The translations under genes were made by a program, and so were the position numbers. DNA of 64,000 nucleotides from Actinernus sp. WN-2022. Taxonomy: Eukaryota > Cnidaria > Anthozoa > Actiniaria > Actinernidae. Shown here one piece after another: positions 8,861-17,359 of the stretch. The notes beneath the pieces were generated by a model that made no database searches, was not told the DNA's origin, and worked only from the letters and a program-made list of their open reading frames with translations. The DNA lies in NCBI GenBank assembly GCA_030867875.1, contig JAOWCC010001634.1:53230021-53294020 (forward strand), in the 5' to 3' direction. The first letter of the stretch is position 1, and each line of letters starts with the position of its first letter.

Positions 8861-9489
8861 TCATCCAAGATGATATGTTATAGGGGCTGGTAGCTCTAAT
8901 ACTACCTCGAAAGGATGGCGTAGACAGAAGCACATGCGAGCGAACTTGTGAGATCCAAGTATCGTTCGTAACTCTTTACATTCTTGCGAGCCTCCATAAT
9001 CCTCAAATATCCTTTTGCCATCTACGGCCGATGCGGTATGAAATGCTACTACGATAGCTACGTTCTCGCGGAAGGGTTTACATATGCTCGTTAATTGTTG
9101 GGACAGCACCCAAATAGAAAGCCCTATATGTCGTGCAGAAAATGCTAAGTCTACTAGTTTGTCAGTTCGTTTCTTGACGTCCTTCGATGCGGCGCAATCA
9201 TCGAGAATCAATAGAGTATTGGTACCTGACCAAGATGTTGCGCAAATATTTAACGTAGCATCGATGGCATCCTGCGGTGGTGACATGACGAAGAAACGAG
9301 GATCTCGATTTGCAAATCCACGATAGGTTTTATTGTGGGCATATGTAGGACAAATCAGTACTATGTAATCGAACTTACCACGAAATGATCCACGAAGTTG
9401 TTCTATGAGAAAGCAGTCTTCCCACAATTCGTTGGACCGACTATGAGTGCGTTGAAGGCACGTGCTCTACGAGAGAATCCATCAGTATG
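8861..9489 (-). pseudogene. A32/FtsK-type packaging ATPase, frameshifted
   Basis: The N-terminal Walker A (GPTNCGKT) is encoded at about 9411-9440 in one frame that hits a TAG at 9403-9405. The rest, including a Walker B-like LLILDD and the conserved IVLICPTY and WVLSQQ stretches, runs in the next frame down to 8861. A small indel between about 9403 and 9420 separates the two. The Walker A frame also lacks an obvious ATG: it opens after a TAA at 9490-9492. Polinton ATPases of this class are thought to drive genome packaging. Either this copy is inactive or the assembly has an error here. The stop overlaps the next gene. Confidence 0.85.
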
Positions 9490-10712
9490 TTATACTACGT
9501 AAAGATCCGTTCAATATCGTGAGCTGAGCATCTGCGAGAACATAGATGTGCATGTTCACATTTCCACTTCCTCCTGCAGTTCTATGTATGCGAATGTCGA
9601 TCTCTTTTCCACCACCGGTTTGTGTCAATCCATCGCCATGAACAGTGGAATCTTTTGCTGTGCGACAATCGACTAGAATAGCAAATCTATTTTCGTAAAA
9701 CTTCTTTGGAGTCATGGAAGTATCGGACGTACCAAACCACCCTTTCGCAGCCTCCCAGAAATCAGGTGGTAGCATGCCGCTTGGAAAGAATCTGTTGGGA
9801 ACCCCGTTGACATCTACTTCTATCTTCAAAATATCAGGATTCGAAAATGCTATCTCGCGTACCAGCAGTAGGTGGATCTACAAATAGTAGAAGTAGTCCA
9901 GCGAATGATCGTCGTGGAACGTTGATGTTCTGAGATATCAAGGCATCAGATGCTTTAGTGATCTTTACTGTCTTGAAGTGAACAGCGTGATCGTATAGGA
10001 ATGCAGTACCTATTTCGTATTTGTGAAGTGCACTACTAGCCAGCGTTTCGTCCTTGATTGCTTCGTATTCTAGTTGGATGTTGGTAAGTTTGTACGTACC
10101 TATTTTCGTAGTGTCCGATCCAACTACAACATCAATGGCATGCGCTAGAGTCAACTCAAACGAAATAGTGTCTTCCAGTACATGTGGATATAGAACTCCA
10201 TGTTGCGTTAGAATGTCGACGTCTAATGGAATCCTATATTTGGAACCATACGCAGCTAGGAGCGCTTTTTCTCCAGCAACCGAAGTATCTGCATCGCCAG
10301 CTTTCGATCGTAGCTTATTCGTGTTCTCTGATTGAATACCTTGTTGCACTCTCGATTCTCTCTCCTGCGTAGATAGGTATACATCGGAATACGTTTGTAG
10401 GAGGTCTGACCTGGCGAGGTCTTCTACTATTTCAGCTCCCATCTTACAGACTCTATGTATGACCAAGCATCGTCCAACGTTCGAAACGACTCTGTTATTC
10501 GCATGTCCACCAGATAATACGATGTCGCCCAATAGTGCTAAGCTACCAGGCACTAGTACTATGCCTTCTCCTAGCGTTGGAACTTCTACGTATAGAGTCT
10601 CACCCGGATTGGCAGATGATGGATTGAAAGTTTTCCTATACAAGGTTCGTTGAGCTTTGAGTGCAAGAGGCTCTCTTTGAGCCTTTGCAGGAATCAACTT
10701 TGATGATATCAT
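9482..10712 (-). pseudogene. MCP: Polinton major capsid protein, frameshifted
   Basis: The gene starts at the ATG at 10712, within a divergent promoter. The first about 292 codons run to a TGA at 9834-9836. The frame then shifts by one near 9845-9855 and coding resumes through KIEVDVNGVPN to a TGA at 9482-9484. The order and sequence character of both parts match a Polinton double-jelly-roll major capsid protein, including a GSGNVNMHIYVL-type strand and the LTILNG ending near the C-terminus. The break lies in the last third. Capsid loss would prevent virion assembly from this copy. The TGA of the gene overlaps an ATG (TGATGG) at the ATPase side, a typical compact arrangement. Confidence 0.85.
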
Positions 10713-10749
10713 GTTGAATATACATAGATACATAGTTATGTTCAACATG
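10710..10749. promoter_or_regulatory. Divergent palindromic promoter, capsid / membrane-protein genes
   Basis: The arms CATGTTGAA (10710-10718) and TTCAACATG (10741-10749) flank an AT core with TATACATAGATACATAG. The minus ATG of the capsid gene and the plus ATG at 10747 sit at mirror positions inside the arms. Both transcripts must therefore start within or beyond the opposite arm, with very short leaders. Confidence 0.65.
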
Positions 10750-11802
10750 GACGTTGATACCACAGAGGAAAGACCTGGTGGAGCTGAAAGAGGAAAAGAC
10801 TACGACGATGACGATACTATCGACAAAGAGGCATGGAAAGCGACGTTTCCAGAAGAGCCAGGAGAAATGGTCCCAATGAAAACCAGACGCGACTATACTA
10901 AAGAAGGTGCTCGACCAAAGAATCAGGAAACACCATTGACAGATGAAGAGTTTAATGAATTTGTGGATGAACTCTACACTTCGAAAGGCGACTATAAAAG
11001 ATTCACCTTCGAGCAAGACATATCAGAATCGGCAAAGGAGATGCTGGCCAAAATCGTCACTAACAACTATCCGGATGCAGGGGGGAATAGAGGTGGCATT
11101 ATTGAGATCAAATTAATAGACGAAGAAATCTACGTTCGAGAGCTTGGAAGCAAGAAAGTATATGTACGCCTATTCATTGGTGATAAGAATGACAAAAAAT
11201 TACGTGTGCGAATGAGGGATAGCCTCAAGAAAGCTCTAGGTCCTACAGCGGAAGAGACGAAACAGGAAGTCATCCTAGCTAAAGAAAAGGCCACCGAACA
11301 TCTCAAACTAGAAGACAACATACTTCAAGACCCAACGTCAACTGAGGATCAGAAGGAAGCAGCTAAGAAAGAGAAAATACGTATCCGTAATGAAATAGAA
11401 TTACTTGAACGTCAAGAAGAATCCATACTTGAACGCATGTCATTACGCGATAGGGTCAAAGCTATTTTCAGAAAGTATGGAATGACCGTCCTTGCGGTGG
11501 TAACTTCTATCGCTGCTATCGTTAGTGCTATAGTTTCTTCCCTATCGAGATCTGTACCGAAACCAGTAAAGGCTGGTATCGATAAAGCGGCAGATGCAGT
11601 AAAGAAGGGATTAAAAACAACTGGTGGGTTGCTAAAGGAAATGGGAAAGAGGCTTGGACAGATCCTACCTGGAATGATTGGATCAACTGCGAATTTTATA
11701 TTCACTATGGCTGGTAAGGCCCTGGGAGTATTAGCAGAGAACGTTTGGTTATTCATCGTAGCAATAGTGGTGATCGCGATAGAGCAATATAAACGGCGTT
11801 AA
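10747..11802 (+). CDS. Polinton membrane protein with acidic N-terminus and hydrophobic C-terminus
   Basis: The protein has 351 residues from the ATG at 10747, chosen because it mirrors the capsid ATG in the shared promoter; ATGs at 10711 and 10738 are alternatives. The N-terminal about 110 residues are acidic and polar. Residues about 165-235 are a long charged, probably coiled-coil helix. Hydrophobic segments lie at about 247-263 (TVLAVVTSIAAIVSAIV) and near the C-terminus (WLFIVAIVVIAI), ending in a basic tail. Between them is a Gly/Lys amphipathic stretch (GGLLKEMGKRLGQILPG). The C-terminal type recurs in Polintons. A virion membrane or membrane-disrupting role is inference. Confidence 0.65.
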   Translation: MDVDTTEERPGGAERGKDYDDDDTIDKEAWKATFPEEPGEMVPMKTRRDYTKEGARPKNQETPLTDEEFNEFVDELYTSKGDYKRFTFEQDISESAKEMLAKIVTNNYPDAGGNRGGIIEIKLIDEEIYVRELGSKKVYVRLFIGDKNDKKLRVRMRDSLKKALGPTAEETKQEVILAKEKATEHLKLEDNILQDPTSTEDQKEAAKKEKIRIRNEIELLERQEESILERMSLRDRVKAIFRKYGMTVLAVVTSIAAIVSAIVSSLSRSVPKPVKAGIDKAADAVKKGLKTTGGLLKEMGKRLGQILPGMIGSTANFIFTMAGKALGVLAENVWLFIVAIVVIAIEQYKRR

Positions 11803-12830
11803 CGAAATAGGGTCCATGCGATTCCAGCTGCGGCAATAGATGTCACTGCGAGATTAATCTCATGTTGTGGGGTAGCCTTTGGTACAGGAACTCGTTTCTT
11901 GTGCGTCTCGTGAGGTGGTATTAATTTCTTATCTGGGGGTCCTTCCATGGGAGGCGGACGTCCTTTGACTTCTGCATTGATGTCGTTAGTACCTAGCATC
12001 ATATCTTTCGTGGCTTTCGGGGTTGGATTCCTATAGCCATCTTTCTTACCAAGATAGTACACTAGATTTCTTGGCAATAATCGCACGCCTATAGCTATTG
12101 CTAGATCGAGCCTCTTATGCGTTGTCGTTATAGCAGTAAGATAGTTTTTGTAGCTCACCACTAAATCGTTTTCGAGAATAGCGCCTTCGACTAAGCTCTT
12201 GAACTTTTCTTTGACGTTGAAGCTATCTACGATGGATTCGTTAAGGTCGTTTTGAGCGCCTAGAATACAGTATCCAAAAGCCTCAACAGATCGATTCAAT
12301 CTACCTAACCCAGCATTCGTCAAACCTCTACCGATTGGTGGCGTAAACCAATTGTATTGTTTACCGTTGTTATTGCTAATGTACGATAAAGGAAACTGAT
12401 AGTCCATACGACTCTCCTCAGGAAACTTGAAGTCACCACCAGGCCACTTCGCAGAGTACGAAGTATTATGTGCGTACTTCTCTGTATAGTTCACCATTCT
12501 TCCATGAGAGTTTACGTAGACGTCTCCTAAGCCATCCCACCGAAAGTCTGGCGTTCGAGATATACCGAATTCGATGCACAATTTCTCAAGGACTGATTTG
12601 CTATAGAGATTGTCGAGTTGCTTGAAAGCACGGTTACCAGGTAGAGGAGCTCCAAGTTCGTGTAGAATTCTTCGTATCGTGAAATATACGTGGAATCGTT
12701 GGTGGATATGTTTTGAAAGTGGGGTCAAACAACGACACTCCGCATCCAGAAGTTGCACACCACGTTGCAAAATTAAGTTGTTGAGGCCAGTATTTGAAAT
12801 CCGGACCTGATAACTATCTACGAGACTCAT
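11799..12830 (-). CDS. Polinton-specific protein with C-terminal membrane anchor
   Basis: The protein has 343 residues from the ATG at 12830. The N-terminal part (about 30-75) contains HIHQRFHVYFTIRRILHELG. The middle is Asn/Tyr-rich (YISNNNGKQYNWFTPP) and is followed by a helical part to about 270, a Pro/Lys-rich linker and a short hydrophobic C-terminus (LAVTSIAAAGIAWTLF) suggesting a tail anchor. I recognise it only as a Polinton-associated protein without known function. It overlaps the upstream gene by 17 bp and its end overlaps the convergent plus-strand gene by 4 bp. Confidence 0.6.
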   Translation of the reverse strand: MSLVDSYQVRISNTGLNNLILQRGVQLLDAECRCLTPLSKHIHQRFHVYFTIRRILHELGAPLPGNRAFKQLDNLYSKSVLEKLCIEFGISRTPDFRWDGLGDVYVNSHGRMVNYTEKYAHNTSYSAKWPGGDFKFPEESRMDYQFPLSYISNNNGKQYNWFTPPIGRGLTNAGLGRLNRSVEAFGYCILGAQNDLNESIVDSFNVKEKFKSLVEGAILENDLVVSYKNYLTAITTTHKRLDLAIAIGVRLLPRNLVYYLGKKDGYRNPTPKATKDMMLGTNDINAEVKGRPPPMEGPPDKKLIPPHETHKKRVPVPKATPQHEINLAVTSIAAAGIAWTLFR

Positions 12831-13533
12831 TCGCTGTCGTATGCTTTACAACGATCTCCTTGAATATATTTTGAACGCCTGCTTCGAACTTCTTCGTAGG
12901 TGTGACGTATATCCATAACTTGGTGAGATCTATATCTTGTGCCGGTTCGGTAAAAGGAACTGCTCGAATAGGATATTTCGCACTCTTATCTACTGTCAAC
13001 GGAGATGGGAAACCATCAACCATTCCCTGCAATGCGTCATCGATGCGTTTTTGAGTGACTGCAGGTAACTTTGAGACATCATCGCCGTAAACGACATAGC
13101 TAGAATCTCCATCTCGAAACCAAATACTCGTCGAATATTTGCCTGGACCGTTCACTTCCGTAGAGGCATAGAACTTGTGAAGATCTGTATGTGGGTATCG
13201 TTTCTCGAACTTCGCTAATAGATCTGCATTCAATGTTGCGATCTTATCGTTTTCTTCTATCCAATCGTGCTTGGAAAGACCTTCGTGTTCCCGCGCGAAT
13301 AGTACGCTCTCGTAAACTGACTTACCACCAAGTGCTGTGTCGAGAGCCTTACCAGTGCGACCAAGCCACCCCATCAATTTACCACCTCCCGTCTTAGTAG
13401 GAGGACCTTCCTCCGTGAACACGCGATGAGACATTCCCCGATCGATGAAATTAACATTATCGGAAGTAGATTCGAACCAACCAAGTACGGCATTAGGAAA
13501 TAGGTACTTGAACTGTTGCCATGCATCTACCAT
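12814..13533 (-). CDS. Polinton hypothetical protein
   Basis: The protein has 239 residues from the ATG at 13533, inside the divergent promoter; the frame is open further to 13599 but that stretch lies in promoter sequence. It starts MVDAWQQFKYLFPNAV. It is soluble-looking, with a Gly/Lys-rich segment (about 47-60) and no membrane segment or Cys/His catalytic pattern that I recognise. It is divergent to the penton gene and co-directional with the next gene, so it probably belongs to the virion set. Other roles cannot be excluded. Confidence 0.55.
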   Translation of the reverse strand: MVDAWQQFKYLFPNAVLGWFESTSDNVNFIDRGMSHRVFTEEGPPTKTGGGKLMGWLGRTGKALDTALGGKSVYESVLFAREHEGLSKHDWIEENDKIATLNADLLAKFEKRYPHTDLHKFYASTEVNGPGKYSTSIWFRDGDSSYVVYGDDVSKLPAVTQKRIDDALQGMVDGFPSPLTVDKSAKYPIRAVPFTEPAQDIDLTKLWIYVTPTKKFEAGVQNIFKEIVVKHTTANESRR

Positions 13534-13576
13534 GTTGAAGCTATACGTATATATAGTTATACCTTCAATATATAAG
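13531..13576. promoter_or_regulatory. Divergent promoter of penton gene and its neighbour
   Basis: The stretch starts CATGTTGAAGC, continues with the AT core ATACGTATATATAGTTATACC, abbreviated here to its two ends, and then TTCAATATATAAG. It shares CATGTTGAA, ATAGTTAT and TTCAA in the same order and near-equal spacing with the promoter at 10710-10749. That makes a shared element-encoded regulation signal likely. Confidence 0.55.
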
Positions 13577-14239
13577 ATGGTTCTCTTATATATCACCACA
13601 ACATTGGCCGACCATACTGTCTACTTCGACAACCCTATTCTTATACAGAATATTTCGCTAGTCGAGGTCACTATTGAGAACAGTTGGTGGAACCTAGCAG
13701 AGAACGCTACCTTCTGGTGGTCTACCCCCCCAAGTATAGGATTCCCATACGATATTCCTAAGGGAAACCACACTATGGCGAGCCTTCGACAATTCTTTGC
13801 ACCTGCAGTTGGTGCTGACATCATAAAAATCGAGAAACCCCATCATAGGAGGGCTTGGAACCTAGAAGTCAAGAAATCGATTCTATTTAGTGGAAATCTC
13901 TGCAAACTGATGGGTATTAATAAAGATGGGATCGCTACGCGACTAAAGGTAGGTGCGCACGAAGTGTCCATGCAAGATGAAATCGACATAGCGTATATCT
14001 GCTGCGACGTGGTGGATTCCAGATTCTCGATTCAAGAGGGAAAACAATCTAAAGTCCTAAGTAGAATACATATCCGAGGCGATAGATTTGTGAAAACGAC
14101 GTATGCCTCACTACAACCTCTAGCTGTCAAAGCTCTAGGTACGATACGAAGCAGTCTTCGTCTGACAATTCGTGATGAGAAAGGTAATATGATAGACTTC
14201 CAAGGTCGACCCATACTGTACGTATTGAAGCTTGAGTAA
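13577..14239 (+). CDS. Polinton minor capsid protein (penton, single jelly-roll)
   Basis: The protein has 220 residues from the ATG at 13577, directly after the TATA-like TATATAAG; the frame is open upstream to 13445 but that part is promoter and neighbour sequence. The C-terminal half has the pattern of Polinton minor capsid proteins: ICCDVVDSR, a GKQSKVLSRIHIRG stretch and LTIRDEKGNMIDFQGRP. The protein would form pentons at capsid vertices. It is intact, unlike the major capsid gene. The next plus-strand gene begins 8 bp after the stop, so the two are likely co-transcribed. Confidence 0.85.
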   Translation: MVLLYITTTLADHTVYFDNPILIQNISLVEVTIENSWWNLAENATFWWSTPPSIGFPYDIPKGNHTMASLRQFFAPAVGADIIKIEKPHHRRAWNLEVKKSILFSGNLCKLMGINKDGIATRLKVGAHEVSMQDEIDIAYICCDVVDSRFSIQEGKQSKVLSRIHIRGDRFVKTTYASLQPLAVKALGTIRSSLRLTIRDEKGNMIDFQGRPILYVLKLE

Positions 14240-14247
14240 GTCATACA

Positions 14248-14868
14248 ATGGAAGGCGATTCGATTCGACCGTTTCCATCAGCACCAAATATCTATCCACC
14301 GATTGCTAGTGACACTGGAAAGAATTTTAGACTGCAAACGATCCGAGATACGCTTTCGGACATCGAAGTTCAAGAAAGGCACTACGAAGGTGTGCGCAAG
14401 AAATATGCACGTTCTCAAGGAATAGTTCATGGTATTGCAGTGGTAACGGGAGGTCTATCTGTGATCTTATCTGGATCTGGGTTGGGAATAGCGTTGACTG
14501 GGGTTGGAATAGTGATTGGACTACCACTTGGAGTTGTTGGTGGGCTATGTGGATTAATTTCAGCATCTACTACCATTGGAGCTAAGAGACTTGGAATGAA
14601 GGTTTCTAAACATGAAAGGACCACTATGTTGGCAAAGGCGAAAATCAATACGATTCGCGATCTAGTGTCGAAAGCCCTACGCGACGAAAATATATCCGAC
14701 TCTGAGTACAGTCTCATCCTGGCTGAAGCACGTAAATATGAGATTATGAAGTCTGAAATTCGTCGCGAGACTTCGATAGGTGAAAAAAGCACGGATCAGG
14801 TTCGAGCCGAACTCAAGCAAGAAGTGCAAAAGGAAATGCGAGAAAAACTTGGCAGCTTAGTAGGGTAA
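14248..14868 (+). CDS. Glycine-rich membrane-type Polinton protein
   Basis: The protein has 206 residues. A Pro-rich N-terminus (about 1-25) leads into a helical segment, then a strongly hydrophobic Gly/Ile/Val-rich region (about 58-106, e.g. LGIALTGVGIVIGLPLGVVGG). A charged helical C-terminus has KINTIRDLVSKALRDENISD and SLILAEARKYE. It is the second gene of the penton transcript. The type recurs in Polintons; its function is unknown. The long hydrophobic glycine region suggests insertion in membranes. Confidence 0.65.
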   Translation: MEGDSIRPFPSAPNIYPPIASDTGKNFRLQTIRDTLSDIEVQERHYEGVRKKYARSQGIVHGIAVVTGGLSVILSGSGLGIALTGVGIVIGLPLGVVGGLCGLISASTTIGAKRLGMKVSKHERTTMLAKAKINTIRDLVSKALRDENISDSEYSLILAEARKYEIMKSEIRRETSIGEKSTDQVRAELKQEVQKEMREKLGSLVG

Positions 14869-14919
14869 GAATCGATATTTCCTACGAAAGAAACGAACAT
14901 GGATCTCACTTTCACTTCG

Positions 14920-15858
14920 CTAAGTCCTATTACTAGTTAGCCCATGCTTAGTGTAGATTGGCTCAAAGTAGGAATGGTAAGAAAACAACTCCTTGACAAA
15001 ACGCTTGACCGAACCTCCAAATACGTCACATCGTTTAATGACATCGTTAAGAGACATAGACGATCCTAAACGACGTAGCACCTCGTAACTTGCTCCAACA
15101 ACTTTCGTCTTAAGTATTGAGCTGGTGCCTATATTGTTTTCTATTGCTGTAGTAACAACCTCGTGGACTATTTGTTGAACATCTATAGGTACTCCTTGAG
15201 GATCGAGTTTAAGGAAAGTTGTTGCAATGTGAGGAACTATGCGCTCGGCATCCAAGTCTATATCAATCTTATCGTCGTTATACAGAGAACGTATAAAGAC
15301 ATCTCCGCTACAGATGCTTTTGTTGTTTAGTTGCATAAAGCGAGCAACCTCGCCTCTAGATCGTATAAACCCGCATTGCATGCATGCCTGGTAGAGTAGA
15401 GCAGCTAAAATAGTTCTCTTAGCATAGCTACGCTTGAGACAAACTTTCTTTACTTGGATAAATGCGTCGGCTACGATTCCTAACGTGTTCGTAGGGAACG
15501 AGAGGGCGTAATTTTGTTTATAAATAGTGTTGTATGCTTGTAGTTCTAGTAGGATCGTTCGTCGTTGCAGTCCTGTGTTATCGCTTTGCTTTGGTTTTGC
15601 GCGGTCCAGATCCTTTTGATACTGCAATCTATCCGGACCTACCATACGCAGTCGAGTGGTAGTAACATCGACCTTCGTTTCTTCACATGGTTCGGTCTCG
15701 GCAACAAGACCACATGCGGGACATACGAATTCCGTTCCTTGTATTTCCATGGGGCAGAGACAATCAGAACATGTTTCACTGGCGTTAATATGCAACTGCG
15801 GTTTGCTATGCAGGCTTCTACAAATTCCAGAACCAAACAATCTAATGAGCTCGTCCAT
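14920..15858 (-). CDS. TFIIB-like transcription factor encoded in Polinton
   Basis: The protein has 312 residues from the ATG at 15858; the frame is open to 15942. An N-terminal zinc ribbon (about 30-51) has CSDC, then EFVCPACGLVAE, i.e. CxxC...CxxC. It is followed by an Arg/Lys linker, then two helical regions resembling cyclin-like repeats: about 125-195 (KRTILAALLYQACMQCGF) and about 215-300 (ILKTKVVGASYEVLRRLG). This is the layout of TFIIB and related archaeal TFB factors. Its likely job is to recruit RNA polymerase to the element's own promoters, which share an AT-rich motif. The repeats are divergent, so a profile search is needed. Confidence 0.7.
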   Translation of the reverse strand: MDELIRLFGSGICRSLHSKPQLHINASETCSDCLCPMEIQGTEFVCPACGLVAETEPCEETKVDVTTTRLRMVGPDRLQYQKDLDRAKPKQSDNTGLQRRTILLELQAYNTIYKQNYALSFPTNTLGIVADAFIQVKKVCLKRSYAKRTILAALLYQACMQCGFIRSRGEVARFMQLNNKSICSGDVFIRSLYNDDKIDIDLDAERIVPHIATTFLKLDPQGVPIDVQQIVHEVVTTAIENNIGTSSILKTKVVGASYEVLRRLGSSMSLNDVIKRCDVFGGSVKRFVKELFSYHSYFEPIYTKHGLTSNRT

Positions 15859-15898
15859 AATGTAGCTGCATATACTATAGGCTATCATCCATCTAATT

Positions 15899-15957
15899 GA
15901 AAAAAAAAAATGAAGAGGGGTCACGCGACAACTTTTCTTCATTCTTTTTTTTTTTTA
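15899..15957. repeat. A/T-tract hairpin between two minus-strand genes
   Basis: An A10 tract followed by TGAAGAGG, and CTTTTCTTCATTC followed by T11, form an imperfect inverted repeat upstream of the TFIIB-like gene and after the end of the zinc-protein gene. It could end transcription of the upstream gene. This is inference. Confidence 0.45.
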
Positions 15958-15968
15958 TGTGGTGATTT

Positions 15969-16349
15969 CTAATCTTCCTTCTCATCGATCGTGAGGCCTG
16001 AAAACACCTTATCGAACTCGCGAGGGTAGTCCTCGATGACTGCCTCATTTGGATCTTTCTCCGGTTCCACCACATTTGGATCTACAAGGTTCGCCTGCTC
16101 CTTAGCACGTTTTATATCGAGGTTCTTCTTATTGAGAATAAGGCGACGTTGAGGTGCGCCGCATCCTGAGCAAAGCCCGTAACTCGTACGACATCCCTTA
16201 CCGCACTTCGAGCATGGCACGAATGGGGCGCAGCCTTTCGAAATCTGAAAGTTATGTTGGGCGCAGTACTTCGATGTCTTCGAAGTCTTCTTTGCGCATT
16301 TCGCGTCCTTTCCTCGCAGCAACCAATCACAAGTTACTATCTCAGTCAT
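15969..16349 (-). CDS. Cysteine-rich zinc-binding Polinton protein
   Basis: The protein has 126 residues from the ATG at 16349; the frame is open to 16385. The N-terminus has a Cys/His cluster (CDWLLRGKDAKC, YCAQH) and the middle has CSKCGKGCRTSYGLCSGCG, giving two probable zinc sites. The C-terminus is acidic. It lies at the extreme right end of the element next to the TFIIB-like factor and reads inward from the right TIR. A regulatory or nucleic-acid-binding role is plausible. The family is recurrent in large DNA-virus-like elements but has no assigned function that I can name. Confidence 0.6.
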   Translation of the reverse strand: MTEIVTCDWLLRGKDAKCAKKTSKTSKYCAQHNFQISKGCAPFVPCSKCGKGCRTSYGLCSGCGAPQRRLILNKKNLDIKRAKEQANLVDPNVVEPEKDPNEAVIEDYPREFDKVFSGLTIDEKED

Positions 16350-16562
16350 TGTGGCGTCTACGTTTAGGTTCTTCAGCTTGTTCAATCTGTATGACAGGAG
16401 GTTGTCTAATCTTTGCGGTATTAATGTGTACTAAGACAACAACGTACGCTAATATCGTGGAATAAAGAATATACGCTAGCACCATAGGTGGCGATATACA
16501 GTATACTAACACTTCTCTAACAGATGCTCAAGTTTGGATTTTTAGGTGCGAGAATATCTAGT

Positions 16563-16841
16563 GACACTTTGGGGTGTTGCGAGAGAATTTCAACCCTTAG
16601 GACCCCAGTAGTATAGTCGGAGTTAAAACTGATACCCGGTTATTTTTTCAACAAAAATGCAAGCTTTTTTTTTTTTTTTTTTTTTCTTGGGCAAGAAAAC
16701 ATTACCAAGGATGTCCCGACCGAAGGGAGGGATTCCTTGGTAATGTTTTTTTTGATCAAGAAAAAAACAAAAAAAAAAAAAGCGCTTGCATTTTTGTTGA
16801 AAAAATCACCGGGTATCATTTTAACTCCGACTATACTACTT
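16563..16841. repeat. Right Polinton TIR containing an internal palindrome
   Basis: This is the inverted copy of 1080-1372. The palindrome spans 16607-16841, but its tip is shorter than the left one because part of the second arm near 16725 is missing. The T and A tract lengths also differ, and there is one extra G near 16571. Confidence 0.9.
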
Positions 16842-16846
16842 CGTGT
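16842..16846. repeat. Right target-site duplication TCGTG
   Basis: This is a direct repeat of 1075-1079, abutting the end of the right TIR. Confidence 0.8.
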
Positions 16847-17106
16847 TTCAGGACTTAATGAGATAAAAAGTTTTGCAGCCGAATTAGTATGGGTTTAGGG
16901 TTTAGTATGGTTTCTCTAATCTAAGATAGCTTGGACAATTTGAAAAATTCATTGCCTTGTGCGTTAGTTGAAGTACATTGTACTTTCTAATTTCAAGGCA
17001 TCTGCTTCTGTCGAGTACTTACTGATTTGTGATAAGACCAATGTCAGCATTCTGTACCTTTTGGAGCTTTTATTCAAGTAATCAACTACAATAGGGCTGC
17101 GCACAG

Positions 17107-17355
17107 ATGACGTCACAAAATTTAAATCCCCCGCCAAGACCACTTTTCGCGTTAGAACTTACAAGAATTGACCAGCACTTCAGTTCGTCCTCTGACTATT
17201 CTACTAGAAATGACGGCTTTCCTGTATTATATTTTGAAAGAGAGTCCGATTATTATACTATCGAACAGCTTAGACGTTGGCTAAAATACAGAGGATTGAA
17301 ACAAAGCGATAAATGGCTATCTTCTCAAGCGAGCTCCACCGACATTTGGAAATGA
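17107..17355 (+). pseudogene. Short ORF with SAP-like motif, remnant
   Basis: This 82-residue ORF contains YYTIEQLRRWLKYRGLKQS, a helix pattern like SAP motifs found at the start of some transposon-derived proteins. No continuation is seen downstream. It may be an exon or a decayed transposon protein. The evidence is weak. Confidence 0.25.
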
Positions 17356-17359
17356 GTGC

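Larger units (their letters stand above)
1080..16841. mobile_element. Polinton/Maverick (adintovirus-like) element
   Basis: The element is a 15.76-kb unit bounded by TIRs that begin AGTAGTATAGTCGGAGTT and flanked by TCGTG duplications. It encodes the Polinton hallmark set: a B-family DNA polymerase, a DDE integrase, an A32/FtsK-type packaging ATPase, a double-jelly-roll-type major capsid protein and a penton-type minor capsid protein. Several small membrane proteins, a TFIIB-like factor and a zinc protein are also present. The interior is visibly richer in CpG and GC than the flanks. Two core virion genes carry frameshifts and no adenain-like protease was found. It is therefore best described as an old or lightly damaged integrated copy. 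The boundaries are seen directly; the family assignment rests on known family features. Confidence 0.93.

Noticed and set aside
10636..11016. Minus-strand ORF opposite the Polinton membrane protein
   Set aside because: It is a shadow of the plus-strand gene, with no independent support.
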